NCBI GenBank assembly: GCA_000349905.1
Contig: KB722737.1
Coordinates: forward strand, 1,077,327 to 1,141,326
Source: Volvariella volvacea V23
Taxonomy: Eukaryota; Basidiomycota; Agaricomycetes; Agaricales; Pluteaceae
Reading direction: 5' to 3'
DNA length: 64,000 bases
Positions 23,463 through 35,535 of this stretch are shown here, in pieces. The notes beneath the pieces are model-generated. The model was not told the DNA's origin and did no database searches. It saw only the letters and a list, made by a program, of their open reading frames with translations. The position numbers and the translations under genes were made by a program. The number at the start of each line of letters is the position of its first letter. Positions within the stretch are counted from its first letter, which is position 1.

Positions 23463-25622
23463 AATGTAGAGTTGGAGCGGTGGACTGGAATGAGCAGTAG
23501 ACAGGCACTTGGTTGCAGGACCCCCTTTGGAAGCATCACCACTCTGGGGTCGGCTCCGCATTTTCTCTCTCATGGTCTCGGACTCTCCCTGGATCCAGAG
23601 GCCTGAAAGACTTGTGGTTCAAGGGTATCGGCATACTCCTCAATATGACATCCCATTTAATCACATCCCACACTAGGATACCTTAGCTAAAATGAATGTC
23701 AGGCCATGTAGCAAGGGTTGATGTTCAAGCGAATGCATTATGGAATTTTGTATGAAAATCAGATGTGTGGCGTTGCGGCGATGGTGACCGGTAAGGCAAT
23801 TGCCTCGCCAGCAGGGTTGCCTATACAGTGCACAGAAGTCAGGAGGTATGGTTTGGGTGCCTTACCGGATCTAATCTCGACCGCACCTCTACTGTCAAAT
23901 GTGGCAGTGTCTCGCAGGCCTCGTCATTGTCCAGAGAGGCTTCCTTATAGCTTAGCCTGCAGTAGGGGGGGATGTGATGTGCGTCATAGGATGATGTACG
24001 ATTTCTCTCGATTAGCGAAAAGAGGAATGAGCATCAGGCTTTGTTTAACCTTCAAGGCATAAGGTGCCCCAAACCCTTCCCTCGAGATGATCATTGAATG
24101 CTGTAATAATGATAAATGATTATAGCCGCATCAAATCGTGTAGGCAATGTCGTTCGGAGATGGAGAAGGGCAAGCACATCCCTTGGATATATCTTCGTTG
24201 ACGTGGCCGGACACGTTGAGAAGCCAGGAAACAGTGCTCAAAAGACAGAGTCTGGAGCAAAAGGAATACCCAACCTCCAACCTATCCAGGACACACCAAC
24301 ACGGAGTCACCCGGAAGAAGGGGAAACGTAAATATTTTTCGTCGCTCACACTTCGGGGTGCTTCGTGCAGAGGGTGCAAATGGAATTATACTATTCCTCT
24401 CAAGTTTTCCAAGAGCTTCCGTAGCTGGCGGCTTCCAGCAAGCTAGTACGGCGATTGCGTGGTTTGGTCGGACCAATCCTTGGATGGAAGCATAAAGGTT
24501 CGGGTTTGAGGTCTGGACAAGGTGAAAAAAATTTAGGGTGATGGGGGGCCTAAACTCGGTCGCTGCCCGGGACAGACATCTTGAGATTTGAGGTAGTCAC
24601 GAAACGCCACCTTCTTTAACTGAAAAGTCAAATCCACATCCAGGACGAGTGGGAAAAGGAAAGTGATGTAACTTGAGTCACCGGTGCCCTGAGGGAGAAG
24701 AGCGAGGGGCGATTGCGGAAATACTGCAGATGACAAGAAATCGAGTATTTTGATTGCATGAATTTAGAATATAAAATTCTACCTTTAAGGTAGACGCTGT
24801 AGTATTTGAAAAGGAGATAGTGGAATAGGCAATAATCGGGTCAAGCGCACCATCAATTGCTGCATATTGAAGATCACAAGAGGGGTATTTCTGGCGACTC
24901 GGTCCTCAGCTAACCCAACCCCTGAAACGACAACGTGTAGGCAGGTTCTGCAGGCGTGGCCTGGGTTTTGTGACCATTCTTATCCCAAATGGCAGAAAGC
25001 GACCAAGCCTTCTGCGAGGGTGGGTGGCAATCGCACCAAATGCGCCAATCGCTTACTGACCACATCACGACTGGGTTTGATCGCTTATTGTTTCGATTGG
25101 AATCTGCTCTTTTCCCACAGCGCAGACTAATCCAAAAGAGGAGCCGGTCAGAAGGCAACATAGAGATCGCAGACAAGCAGAAAAAGAGGATAGATTCTCA
25201 GCAGCAGAAGAAACGTGAGCATGTGGCAACCGGGAGTTCCAAGGGGCTTCACCGTCTAGGGTCAGTTGAAGGACATAAGGAGAGGAGCATGCGGAAGGAA
25301 TATATATATTTTTCGGATCTGTATCTGGTGAATTATTGGAATTTTAGGTTGTAAAGTGATTAAGGTTCCTGTGGCATCAAGATTCGGAGTGGGGAGCCAA
25401 GCTACGGGTTGCTTACGAGGGGTCAGCTGATTGGTGTTTGTCGAACGGAAATGAATTGGTGGAAAAAGAGAGAGGATTAATTTCCAGGGACAATTCTTAC
25501 AAGTTTGTGCTCCCAAAACATGCACATGTGGTCCTGAATCACACTAATATTGCCTAGCTTGCACTCCTACTTCCATCATCTTGTCTTTGCCCTTGTCCCT
25601 CGTCCTGTCGCCACCACCGCAC
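23463..25622. other. Spacer between tandem WOPR genes 1 and 2
   Basis: No recognisable gene. A 114-codon frame at 23718-24062 has no domain and unconvincing composition. Sequence at 25130-25330 is purine-rich. It presumably contains the WOPR1 3' UTR and the WOPR2 promoter. No TATA box as clear as that of WOPR1 was found. Confidence 0.45.
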
Positions 25623-27282
25623 ATGCAGAAGCCAACTTGCACCAACGTCCGCATTCGCTCGACCCAGGATGCCCACCTCATCTTCTATGCTGTCCAGCTC
25701 GGTCTGCTGCAAATGGTCACCCGACGCCTCGACGCCGATGAGCGGCTTGCGCTCAGGTCCGGTTGTGTGTACGCCTGGGAGGAGCGTGGGCCCCACACAG
25801 AGATAACCGGCCTAGGGATTGAAAGGTTCACAGAGGGCCGGAGATGGAGCCCCTCTCGAGTCCGTGATGTAAGCATTGCTTACCTCCCAGATTTAACGTG
25901 GTATTGGACAACCTCCCTTCCGCATTCCTAGGAATTCCTCTTTTATTATGAAAAGTACGCGCCGCCGCCAGAGGCAGCACAAACAGGGTAGGATCGGGGT
26001 CGGTTGACAGTGTCTTCTGGCATTCACCTTTGTTTCTGTTGATATCTCCTAGGGCCGAGAAACAACCGCCGCGGGACTGGGACCCTCTGGTGAAGCAAAC
26101 TTATTCGGTCTGGGTGGAGACAGAGAAAGGCCGCAGGAAATGGCACCTAAGTAAGTTCGCTCAATGGCCGCAACACCGTGCCTTACAGGATTGCGTTTAG
26201 CGGCCTACTTTACTCAAGCCACTGTGGATCAACTGGGTACAGTAGATGACATTGATGGAGTTCGCGAGCTCAAAGTCCCTGATGGGATATTCAAAAGCAC
26301 CAGAGTAGGGAAAAACCGCGGCAAGACTGATGATGCGCAAGGGCGAGCGAATGACTCCAAGGCCTCCACGTCTGTTTCTCGAACATATGCTCCTTTTCCA
26401 TCCCCTTATCCAAACGCATCGCAGACGGGATCTCCCTCCGGGTCACAGCCCGTTGCGCTTTATGAACCCTACCAGAAGCAATCTTATTCTAGCTACACTC
26501 CCACAGGTACACCATCACCCCATTTTAATGTTACTCCACCACTATCTTCCTCCCAAACAATTCTTCCTTCAATTCAAGACTATACCATGGATTCTCAACG
26601 CCACACTCGATCGATACCCTCTCCCTCCCAATCTCACCCAGAGTATAACCATGGAGACATGAGGTCCACCTTGTCCAGCAGACCCCTAGATATGTCATAC
26701 AATGCTTCTCACACCAATTACCTCCCGCCTTTATCGGCCACTACAGATTCTCACTACAGTCAGGCCTCTAGCTACGCACCATCAGTGCTTCATCCCTCAT
26801 CCCAGACGTGGTACCGCGACGCCATGACACCCTCAACTGCGCTTCATGACGTCTCAGAGTCTTCCTATGCAGGCCGGCCAGTGGACCATTCGATGAGCCT
26901 TCACCCTATATCTCCCACTAGCCAGGAGCATTCCAACTATGCCCAGCCACAGCATGCATCATACCGCGACTATCAGCGATCTTCACCACCTCAACCCCAA
27001 CAACCCATGTACCCTCTGACGCAACCCCAGGGCATACGCGACAGGAGAACACCACCTATGGATGACCGTCGCCCTCACAGGCCGTCGATTCTCATTCCAT
27101 CGTCTACCGCCTCATACGAAATCACATCTGGACACCTAACGCCTCTTGGAGAGGGTCGTGTGGGAAACATTGGTCCATGTAGAGATTTAGCACCCCTCCC
27201 AGCACTGACCAGGACGCATCCTTATCGCAGGGACCCTCTGGATGATAAGACCTTGCGCCTGCTTCCCTTGCCACCATCTTAA
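25623..27282 (+). CDS. WOPR (Gti1/Pac2) transcription factor, paralogue 2 with long disordered tail, 493 aa
   Basis: Four exons (25623-25868, 25932-25987, 26053-26150, 26201-27282) join in frame. WOPRa: DAHLIFYAVQLGLLQ, VTRRLDADERLAL, VYAWEERG, IERFTEGRRWSPSR and EFLFYYEK. WOPRb: LVKQTYSVWVETEKGRRKWHL, then TAYFTQATVDQLGTV. Compared with paralogues 1 and 3, the intron between TG and the following LGIER/VGIER motif is absent here, so exon 1 is continuous across it. Residues about 165-460 form a Ser/Pro/Gln/Tyr/His-rich tail, like the C-terminal regions of Wor1-type proteins. The last 31 residues (from LAPLPALTRT, with RRDPLDDK) repeat the C-terminal motif of the paralogues. It starts MQKPTCTN, matching MQQRPTCTN and MQRATITG. 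The start is the ATG at 25623; the frame extends upstream only through non-ATG codons. Confidence 0.9.
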
Positions 27283-27548
27283 TCGGTACATGTCACTACG
27301 GCAACCCACACTCACAATTGCTTTATTTGCTAATAATTTGGCAATCTGATTCAGTACATACTGTAGGCGACCTCCACTTAGCGTTGTTTGGTAGCTGGTA
27401 TTGTTAAAATGAACACTCAAAATCACGTACATTGTCATTGGTATATACATTCGGTGTTGTTTTTCTGCTTCATTTTTCTGTTCTTTTCCTTTGTCCTTGT
27501 ATCCATAGTCATATGTTATGATTTATTGAACCTCTATTTGCCTCCAAA

Positions 27549-27722
27549 ATGTTGTTAGATCGACATTCTGACCTGAACTACGCCATACTTGTCACTATAT
27601 TGCTCGCCACCATCATCAGCCTCGCTCTAACAATCACCATTCTTTACATCATACTACTTCGGAGTGCAGTCTCCGAAGTGATCTCCTCGTTGTCTGATCA
27701 GCCACCTTCTAGGCCATTCTAG
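27549..27722 (+). CDS. Possible single-pass membrane micropeptide, 57 aa
   Basis: An ATG frame 266 bases downstream of WOPR gene 2 encodes 57 residues. Residues 11-37 form one long Ile/Leu/Thr/Ala hydrophobic helix (ILVTILLATIISLALTIT and onward), bounded by a charged N terminus (LDRHSD) and a Ser-rich C terminus after Arg. This would suit a small single-span membrane protein. No family was recognised, and such a frame can arise by chance or lie in the WOPR2 3' UTR. Confidence 0.25.
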   Translation: MLLDRHSDLNYAILVTILLATIISLALTITILYIILLRSAVSEVISSLSDQPPSRPF

Positions 27723-28938
27723 TTTTCGCCAAGTTGTGGCCTGCTTTTTTTCCGCGTCATGTTCTCGCTGGACTCCCGGTCACGTCATGCTACTGAATTT
27801 GTGGCTGCATTGCGCACCTCATCGCATTATTTTATTGCAAGGGCTTGCTGTCCTGTTCGTCCCTTACTATCCCCCCACATGATGTCTGTCAATCTTAGGC
27901 TTGAGCTAAGGGCCTAGCGTCGACACTAATGGCACAAGCCCCTTTTCCTTGTCGGAGAATACTGCCGATCCAATAGCAAAAATTGTTATTGTCAGTTCTG
28001 ATCAGAAGAGCACAGCACGATCTTCAGTGCCACTATCACCGGGTATTGCCTGGTATTGCATTTGATTGCTATGACTGCAAACTGCACTAGTACTTTTTTC
28101 CTACCGCGAACATTCAGGAAACTGGTGACCGCCCACAAAATTAACGTGCGACTATGCGTTCATGCATTACACGGTGGCAGTAAAGCTGTTGGAATTCTCC
28201 CACCGAAGATGTGCTTGCCGTAGGCATATCTGTCCAAGTATGGGCTTATTCTTCGCCCGATGGCCCATGTGCGTCCTTTCCCGACCTCGGAGCATAACGA
28301 GGAGGCAACGGGACCCGAGGTATCTCCTCTATTGCGTTGCGAGTTCGTCGACGTGTCGTTAGGTGCGTTTTGTCTATAGACACCGATCTGTCCCTCCCTG
28401 CACATTCGCTCTCGGGGCTTTGGGCGCCAATCTTTGCATTCCGACCTTTTTACTGATCTTGTGCCTTTCGGAATGCCATTCGGTCCGACGGCCCGTATTC
28501 CTTTCGGGCAAACAAAGACCTTGTGGTGCCCCACACTTGGTACGTTAATTCTGACAGCAACGTAGTCGACAAAGCCGAGGGGACTCAGCGCCCAGCTCAA
28601 GGGGAAGGCACCAGGTAGGAACTGAGCTTGATGAGCCCATTCAATGCGCGAAAAAGAGGTTGTGATGCGCACATACTGCGGCCGTGGTAGGTTACTAACT
28701 TACCTTTGTTCACCGTGCCATTGATTTGTTCCTATCATCGCTACCTCATCTCTGGCCGTAACTGGGTACGGTGTTTCAGTCCTAGCTCAACCGCGAAATG
28801 CCATCTGCCATGCTGCTCAGCTTCCTGGATGGAAATAGCGGCGAAATCTTCCCAATGTTCCTCGCTTTGATGGTCTTTGTTACCGAATAGGTATGATTAA
28901 ACACAACGAATGCGCCCCGTTTCGATGCTCAAGGCTCN

Positions 28939-29037
28939 NNNNNNNNNNNNNNNNNNNNNNNNNNNNNNNNNNNNNNNNNNNNNNNNNNNNNNNNNNNNNN
29001 NNNNNNNNNNNNNNNNNNNNNNNNNNNNNNNNNNNNN
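28939..29037. other. Assembly gap (99 N)
   Basis: Ninety-nine undetermined bases. True gap length and content are unknown; any frame crossing it is meaningless. Confidence 0.99.
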
Positions 29038-31235
29038 AAGGGGGCGTATTTCTACCTCATGAACCCCCGCTGATTTCCCGCGGCGATTGCCAGGGAAGGC
29101 GCTACCCCGAACAGCGGGCGTGGCCTCGTCACAGATGGTCGGCGGATGCACTAAGCACCAAGCCTCGACATCTATTCCCTTGGCCTGACGTGTCAAAACT
29201 GAGGGTTTGAACTGAGGGTACCTTGACCTTTAGATCCCCAAGGACTTAATTAAAGCGACGCATGGCATCCATCGCCGAAACTGATTCGCCCACCGGGGCT
29301 GACGTCGCCTATCCCTTAGGTTGAGGGGTCATAATTGTAGGGTTCCGTCTTGTGAGCATTCATGATTGACAACCGGCATCGTATGCATCATAACTCTACA
29401 CGTTGCATTTTTTCTGCTCATATTTTTTGTAGGACCCACCACGTCCAATTGGTTACTTTCGTGATTGGGCGCACCCCCCAATGGAGACGCGCTTCCGCCG
29501 GTATATCTTAGGCGGTGTATCTATCTCCCATCTCAACCCTCCCTATGACCGGCATACTCTGTCATCGATGACGATGCCTATCATATCTGACAGGCAAAAA
29601 TTCTCACAAGATAAGTGCCAGGACGACACGACGAAGAGTCCGATCACAAGTATGAGCACTAATGCCCACGCTCACCAAAATCCAGGCTCGAAGCACCACG
29701 AAGTCGCTTCCTAATGTCATACCATATAGGTTCGCGGAGTCGAAAGATCTTCTTGACTGTACTAATATCCACGTTGTCCTGTTCTTAGTGGGTGATTTAC
29801 GGGGTTCCCTATTGCCACCGAAGGGGTCGTCTTAAAATGATTACGAAAACTAGGATCGTACGCTTCATTTTCGTTGATTTCTCGATTTGACGATTTCCTC
29901 GCTCAAGCGCTTGGTTCAAGGCCTCTCTTGGGCGGCCGAAGTATTCTCAAGATAAGTGCCGAGGACGACGACCGCGTTCCTAATAATACACCAGCTTGTC
30001 TACATACAGCAGGTGCCTTTCCCAGGTTCCTGTGGACCTCCCCAGAGATAAGGGACTTCCGATGGGGACAACGTGATATTAAGGCCGGCTTGGTGATTTT
30101 CTCCATAATTATTCCGTATATGAACTTGTGAAAGCCCTGGTGCCCGTCGAACGTTGCACGGATTGCGCGTGGTCGAGTAGGCTCGTAGGCTGTTCGCTGA
30201 TAAGCTACCCATCTAATCTGGTAAGTCATACCAATTGTAGGTATTCTTCTTCTATCTAAACAAACGTTTCGGAGCACATCAAAGGGTCCGAGGCTATGCC
30301 ACATTCCAGTAATTACTAAGGCCCTCGATCTGCGGTGTTCCTCACGGAACTCATTTGGAAAGTTGCTGTCGCTTCTGGCAGTAAGAGGATCAGCTATGGG
30401 GGTTCTTTGCACATTCAGAGACCTTCCTTTGCGGTGAATTGGTCGCGGACGCCCGTACCAAATTAGAGGGTGGCTGACGTAGCGACTGGTATGATCATTC
30501 TGACTCAAAATGAAGAGGCAGTGGGGCAATTGCAAAGGGTTTATTAGACATACACTGCCCAAACGCCACCAAAGTCCTGCAAGGCCATTCTTCTGAGGTT
30601 CAGGGTGCCTAAGGCTATACGATGAAACTCATACGCAGATATCTAGAACACGGTCGGCATCTTTGACACCCTTGATCTTGCAGCTAAGGAGGCTGTTCTA
30701 GGTCTAGCAGACCCACAACGAACTGCTGTTGAACATGCCACAAATGCAGTACTAAGCGTTTCACGCAGCAAAAAATGAACCAAGCCAGTCGCTTCCTCGC
30801 AAACTGTTGGAATAGTCTAAATTGAGTCGAGAGCAAACTTTAATTCATCAGAGGTTTACATGAGAGACAAGAGGAATCGGAAAGCAGAGAGAGGAAAAAT
30901 TGAATTGCGATTCCTATGCGATTGATGTAGATCGACGACGGTGATGATACTGAGACTATGTAAGAAATTAAGAGATCAGAAGGTTCTGCATCCCCATCAG
31001 CTCCCACAATTGTATATGGCGCTGCATTCGGGGAGCAAGAATAGCTTAATGCGATGTGGGTGTATAGGATATAAGTAGGTTTTGTGAGAGGTGAGAGGTT
31101 ATGTGTTCGTAGGCGATTTGAGTGACAACTCCGACGACGTACTTTGCATGGATGTGTATATGATGGTGGTAATAACGATGAGTGCCCAGGATAGCAAGAA
31201 AAAAAGACAGAATGTGATGAAATTTCGTGGAGTGA

Positions 31236-32408
31236 CTACCACTCGAATTCTCTGTAGGAGCTGGTCAGTCCAATGACTATGGACAAGAGAAAGGGTTCGC
31301 GTACCCCGTGCATTTGGCGAAGAGATAGTCCTTTCCGTTCACATGAATCATGCCGTCCTTGAGGACGCACTTCCACTTGTTCTTAACTCGCGCAACCTAA
31401 GTGTGGAGTATAAATAAGTCCTGGCTTCGAAGGGCGTTAAGAACTAACCTTGTCATAGGTACAGAAGACAATGTCAGTTTCTCCTGCACCACCTTCTTCA
31501 GCGTCTTCTTCGCCTTCTGTGTCTGAATCGTCTAGGTCGCTATTAATTGCTTCAGAATCGTCAGGGGGCGCGCTGGGTTTAGGCGCAGCGCCAGTAGGCT
31601 GGGGGAGGGAAGGATGAGATGTGCGGGGTGGTGGATAATTCATTGGTGGTGGTGACGAGCCATCATCATCCTCAGACTCTGATGGTCCGTCGACCTGAGG
31701 AATTTTTTGAGCCTGCTGACCCTGTGACTGCGGTTGCTGTTGGGTCTGAGCTACAGGGGTTTGTTTCGCCTGAGATGCAGCAGGTGGGGCGTAAGCTCGA
31801 GCGGCTTGGGCATTGGCTGTAGGCGCAGCTGGTGCTGCCGGCCGAGTAAATGAAAGGACACCCGCTTGGCCACCAGGATGAGGCATTGGTAATTGTCTGC
31901 CATTCATAGGCGGACCAGGTAATGATGGAGCCATGTATGGCATGCCCGGGGCAAGCATGTAACGGCTCTCAGCTGGTTCAGTCTTAACACCGGGCGCAGG
32001 AGGCAACGCATATGGACTGGGAGATCCATACGGGTGAGTGGCCATCATCATTGGTGCATAAGCGTGGTGATGCGGTTGTGCAATAGGAGGGGGTTGCACG
32101 GCTTGCGGTTGTGGCTGAGGCGTCTCGAACTCTGCGACATGAGAGGCAATGACTTTGCGCTCCCATTTCTACCAAAGAAGGTTAATGACTGCAATACAGT
32201 GGTGGCAGAAGCTTACATCTTGCAATTGAGCAATAACTTCCTCGGGGACACCAAACTCGTCAAATTCAGGCTTTATGTTTGCAATAACATCGTCAATGAC
32301 GGCGCGATAGGTTTGGGGCTCAATAAAGACAACCATTACAACGTTAAAAAGGCTGCGCTACTCTATATATTGGATCGGTGAGCAGCTCACCACTATCTTA
32401 TTCGACAT
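31236..32408 (-). CDS. toa1: Transcription initiation factor IIA large subunit (TOA1), 315 aa
   Basis: TFIIA stabilises TBP on the TATA box. TOA1 supplies the N-terminal half of its four-helix bundle and, with TOA2, the beta-barrel. Five exons (32408-32391, 32318-32217, 32168-31449, 31396-31305, 31251-31236) join in frame, with an 18-nt first exon and a 16-nt last exon. The helix-bundle part reads MSNKIVPQTYRAVIDDVIAN then EFGVPEEVIAQLQDKWERK. A long Pro/Gln/Ala/His-rich linker follows, then the acidic stretch SDLDDSDTEGEEDAEE. The barrel part is VFCTYDKVARVKNKWKCVLK, DGMIHVNGKDYLFAK and the invariant ending CTGEFEW. That ending appears only when the tiny last exon is spliced in (CTACAG acceptor); reading through would replace it with unrelated residues. 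Confidence 0.92.
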
Positions 32409-32962
32409 GGCTCGTCCGAGAAGTGGAACGACTTTTTGAGGCTGGCAGGGGCGACGCTGGAGGTGGTGGGAAGCAGGAAAGACAGCCTTTTATACTTGAT
32501 GCGAATTCCAGCAAAGCCGGAATGATTCAAACTCCGCCGTATGGTTCACTCAGCAAGCTTCCCACGCACGGGCCCGGAGACGCCAGCTCAAACTTTGGCG
32601 CGCGATTTGACGCGTGAACAGCCTTTGGACGACTGCTTCCTGTGGTTCGTTGCAGTCTGCATTCCATCGCGCAGCTCCATCGCAAATGACGGCGGTTCTG
32701 ACGGAATGAGATCGCAGGAGATAGCGCGTGTGCACCCTGCATGACAGTAGCAATGACCTTTCCACGAGTTGGTGCTTTTCCACTTTCGTTCAGCCCCTCC
32801 CTTGCTAAATCACATTGACACAGCTTCATTGCTTGTGACCATTCAACATGTGTTCAATCGCTCTTTGTGGCATATAAAGGTTGCATTCTGGGGGCAGGTG
32901 CTTTCAGTAGCCCTCCCACCAAGTCCACAATCCACCGGTCGCAACACCAGCTCTAGTCACCA
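32409..32962. promoter_or_regulatory. Divergent promoter region, TOA1 and the coiled-coil gene
   Basis: This 554-base interval separates two outward-facing starts. The frames inside it are overlapping and lack domains. A TATA-like element (CATATAAAGG, about 32871-32880) lies some 85 bases before the plus-strand ATG at 32963. Confidence 0.5.
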
Positions 32963-33602
32963 ATGCCTATCTTCAAGTCCACCCGCTCCAGCAGCGAAAA
33001 GGAGAACAGCGGTGCCAAGCACTCCAACGTTAAATCCAACGGTAAATCGGTCCCACCTCCCCCTCCAGCACAAGAGAAAGCGGGGGCCTTTATCTTCAAC
33101 CTTCGTCCACCGTCCCCTATTGCACAACTTCTTCCCCTTCAGAATATCAGTTTCCTCAGTCGTGCTAATTCCACCGCGTCAGGAGCATCCTCAGCTGCGT
33201 CATCTACGCACTCCCGGCAAAAGAGCAATCGCTCTCCATCTCCTCACTCTCCTTCGACGCCCGCGTCCAGGGCAGAAGCCCTTTTGAACGGTTTGGCGCG
33301 TCTTACCGGCCACCAATCCACCGACCCAGAGATCGCGGCAGCGCGTCAGAAGGTCCTCGATGCACAACGTGCAGAGGAAGCAGCCGAGAAGGCGAGGCTG
33401 CAAGCCACCAACCTAGTGAAGGAGGCCAAGCTTGAGGTTGAAAGGCTTGAGCGCGAGGCATCTGCAAAGTAAGCCATACGCGTCATTCTTCGTGATCTGT
33501 ACTCAAATCCGTCACTCATCTAGTGCCAACCGCGCAAAGGTTAAACAGGCTCAACTCAAGGTTGTCAGTGACTCCGCCAAAAGTCTTGGTCGTCGGAGGT
33601 GA
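32963..33602 (+). CDS. Unrecognised protein with C-terminal coiled coil, 194 aa
   Basis: Two exons (32963-33468, 33524-33602) around a 55-nt intron (GTAAGC...TAG) in frame. I do not recognise the family. The N-terminal 110 residues are Ser/Pro-rich and disordered (SRANSTASGASSAASSTHSR). Residues about 112-190 are a highly charged, Ala/Glu/Lys/Arg-rich helix with heptad-like spacing (QKVLDAQRAEEAAEKARLQ, VEEAKLEVERLERE-like), ending basic (LGRRR). There is no signal peptide or membrane segment. Codon use and the clean intron suggest a real gene. It converges with palC, 213 bases from the palC stop. Confidence 0.7.
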
Positions 33603-33815
33603 TGTCCAGGTGCAAGTCACCACCTTCCAATACCCTATACCACTCCTACCATTTCTTGCCTACGCCACCCGTGGCTCTTTACTCATACCACCATACTAGT
33701 TCTTCATGCGGTTTTTTGTCTTCCATGGTCACTAGCATTATGCTTCACAACGTTATCCTATTGTACAAGTGTCCCTGTGCCATAAATACCGATACATATG
33801 TCACCAATTATACGA

Positions 33816-35535
33816 TTAAAAGTATGATCCAGCACCTGCGTAACTTGCTGTGGACGCGCCAGGCGCACTGCCTTCTTGTTCTCCGAACTCCTCATTATGC
33901 CTATCAACACCCTCATCCGCCTCGCCCAGCCTCATGTGCTCTAGAGAACCAGGTCCAAATGCTGGTAGAGGTGCGACGTAAACTTTCGCAGAGACGGCGA
34001 GCCGGCCAGTAGGCATGCGTGCCTGTAGATCAGCCGTTGATGGGACGGGTTGGAAATGAAGCTATATTCACATCCCCGCAGATCAACATGAGGACGGCGA
34101 TTAACAGGTTGCGGCGGACGACTTACCGTATCATTAACCTTTCGATAATGTTTGTAGAAGACATTGACACTGCCCAACTCCTCTGCGAGCTTCTCTTTGC
34201 GTAAACTCTTCTTCTCCTTCTCTTCCTTACTCAGCCCCAATCCTTTCGCGCCATCCTTGAGGTCCTCTAATTCCTTCTTTGCCCAAGCTAGATAGGCAAC
34301 AGCTTCTCCACCGCGACTAGTCCCACCATTCTCACCAGCGTCTACGCCCAACCATTTCTTCGCTAGCGCTGAGTGCAATGCCGCCTCGTCCGCGAGATAA
34401 CTTCTCAATTCTCCAGATACTTCACCGCGGCTTCCTTTGCTTGAATTCACAGTCTTCACAAGTGATCGAGCAGAAATGTATAGGGACACACACTCCAAAT
34501 GGAGCTTTGCGATTAATATGGGCGATGGATGGGACTTGGGTAGAGGGGGTCCTGGGGCTATGTTATTATCATACACTGCTTTCGATAGCAGCTTTCGTAT
34601 CGCCAAACTTTGCGCGTCAGCTAATGCAAGCCTATAGACAGATAGTGCAGGGAACGGGTATTAGGGCACCTCTCGAAATGAAAACGTGCAGAGAAATTGA
34701 CTGACTTTGCCAAAGCTGTGTTTGTCTCCTGCAAGAGTTCTGGTGGACGATTTATTCCGCTCATCCCACCTACCCTCGCGGTTTCCCACTCCAGGAGAAC
34801 GGTATCCCCTACAAAGGAGAAGATCCCACTTGCGGTGCACAGGAAGTTGACTGCAACGTTTAATTTCTCGTCCTTTGTCTTGCGGTCTGAGTCCGAGATG
34901 GCTCGATCTTGTTCATATGAGCCTAGGGATACTATGGTGGATCGTGCGAGATTGGAGAGTGCAAATGCGTAAGTTAGGAGCGTGAATGCATAGTCCGCAT
35001 GTAGAGAAGCCAGAGGGAGGTGTGAACTGTTATTGAAAAGGTGGGACGATATAGCAGTTCTCCATGAGAAGACTGAAGCAGCGTGTCAACTATGCCACCC
35101 GGCGTGGAGTAGATTAGACCATACTGGGTTCATTGATCAGACTGATCTCGTCGTGCATCACGCAGGCCATGATCGCTCGTAGCTGAGGAAGGTATTCATT
35201 TATAGCCTACCAACTTTCAATGCTTAGGGATTGGAGCCAAGCCAGGGAAGACCCACTTTTATCACGGCAAGAAAATCCCTTTCGCCATGGTCCGTCTTCT
35301 TGCTGTTCTTCAACAAGGCATGCAGATTGGCCCTTTCCTGCGTCACATTGGGGATGTGGTATGTGTACAACTTCTTGATACTCCGGTCTACGCAGAAGGT
35401 GCTGAAGGAGATGGCATCCGTTGTCGGCAGCTGATAAAGGTACATGGCAGAAGATCGATCGTGACCGTAACACCTTGCAGGTAAATCCTCAAATCCAACC
35501 CCACATTTCGAGCACAGCCCCGCGCTTACGGCCAT
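33816..35535 (-). CDS. palC: pH-response regulator PalC (BRO1 domain), about 459 aa
   Basis: PalC (Rim23 in Cryptococcus) is a BRO1-domain adaptor of the Pal/Rim ambient-pH pathway that binds the ESCRT-III subunit Vps32 at plasma-membrane signalling foci. Exons 35530-35535, 35257-35430, 35125-35206, 34706-35072, 34127-34631 and 33816-34061 join in frame. Characteristic segments: LPTTDAISFSTFCVD, NVTQERANLHALLKNSKKTD, SWRTAISSHLFN, FTLLTYAFALSNLARS, LAIRKLLSKAVYD, APGPPLPKSHPSPILIAKLH, YLADEAALHSALAKKWLG and VNVFYKHYRKVNDTLHFQPVP. The C terminus is PAGRLAV-like (MPTGRLAV) and Ala/Gly/Ser-rich. The first intron (35431-35529) is 99 nt with no stop, so its retention would simply add 33 residues; I prefer splicing because it yields the family-like start MALPTTDAISF. 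Confidence 0.82.

Larger units (their letters stand above)
27283..31235. other. Gene-poor spacer containing an assembly gap
   Basis: Apart from a possible micro-ORF at 27549 and the N gap, nothing is supported. Two long minus-strand frames (28160-28672 and 29903-30562) open with non-ATG codons and match nothing I know. A direct repeat of about 30 bases occurs at 29600-29632 and 29943-29973. The last 400 bases should hold the 3' UTR of TOA1. Confidence 0.45.

Noticed and set aside
22252..27282. Velvet-domain (VosA/VelB) assignment for the two tandem regulators
   Set aside because: The first impression came from clustering and developmental flavour, but the text RRLD-x-EER, VWEERG, ERWTD..RW.PSR and KQTYSV..D/E is the Gti1/Pac2 WOPR domain; no velvet motifs are present.
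28160..28672. 170-codon minus-strand frame
   Set aside because: Begins with GTG, composition rich in Arg/Gly/Pro without any known motif; not supportable.
29903..30562. 219-codon minus-strand frame
   Set aside because: It opens with a non-ATG codon, has no recognisable domain and lies in repeat-like DNA near a gap; likely chance.
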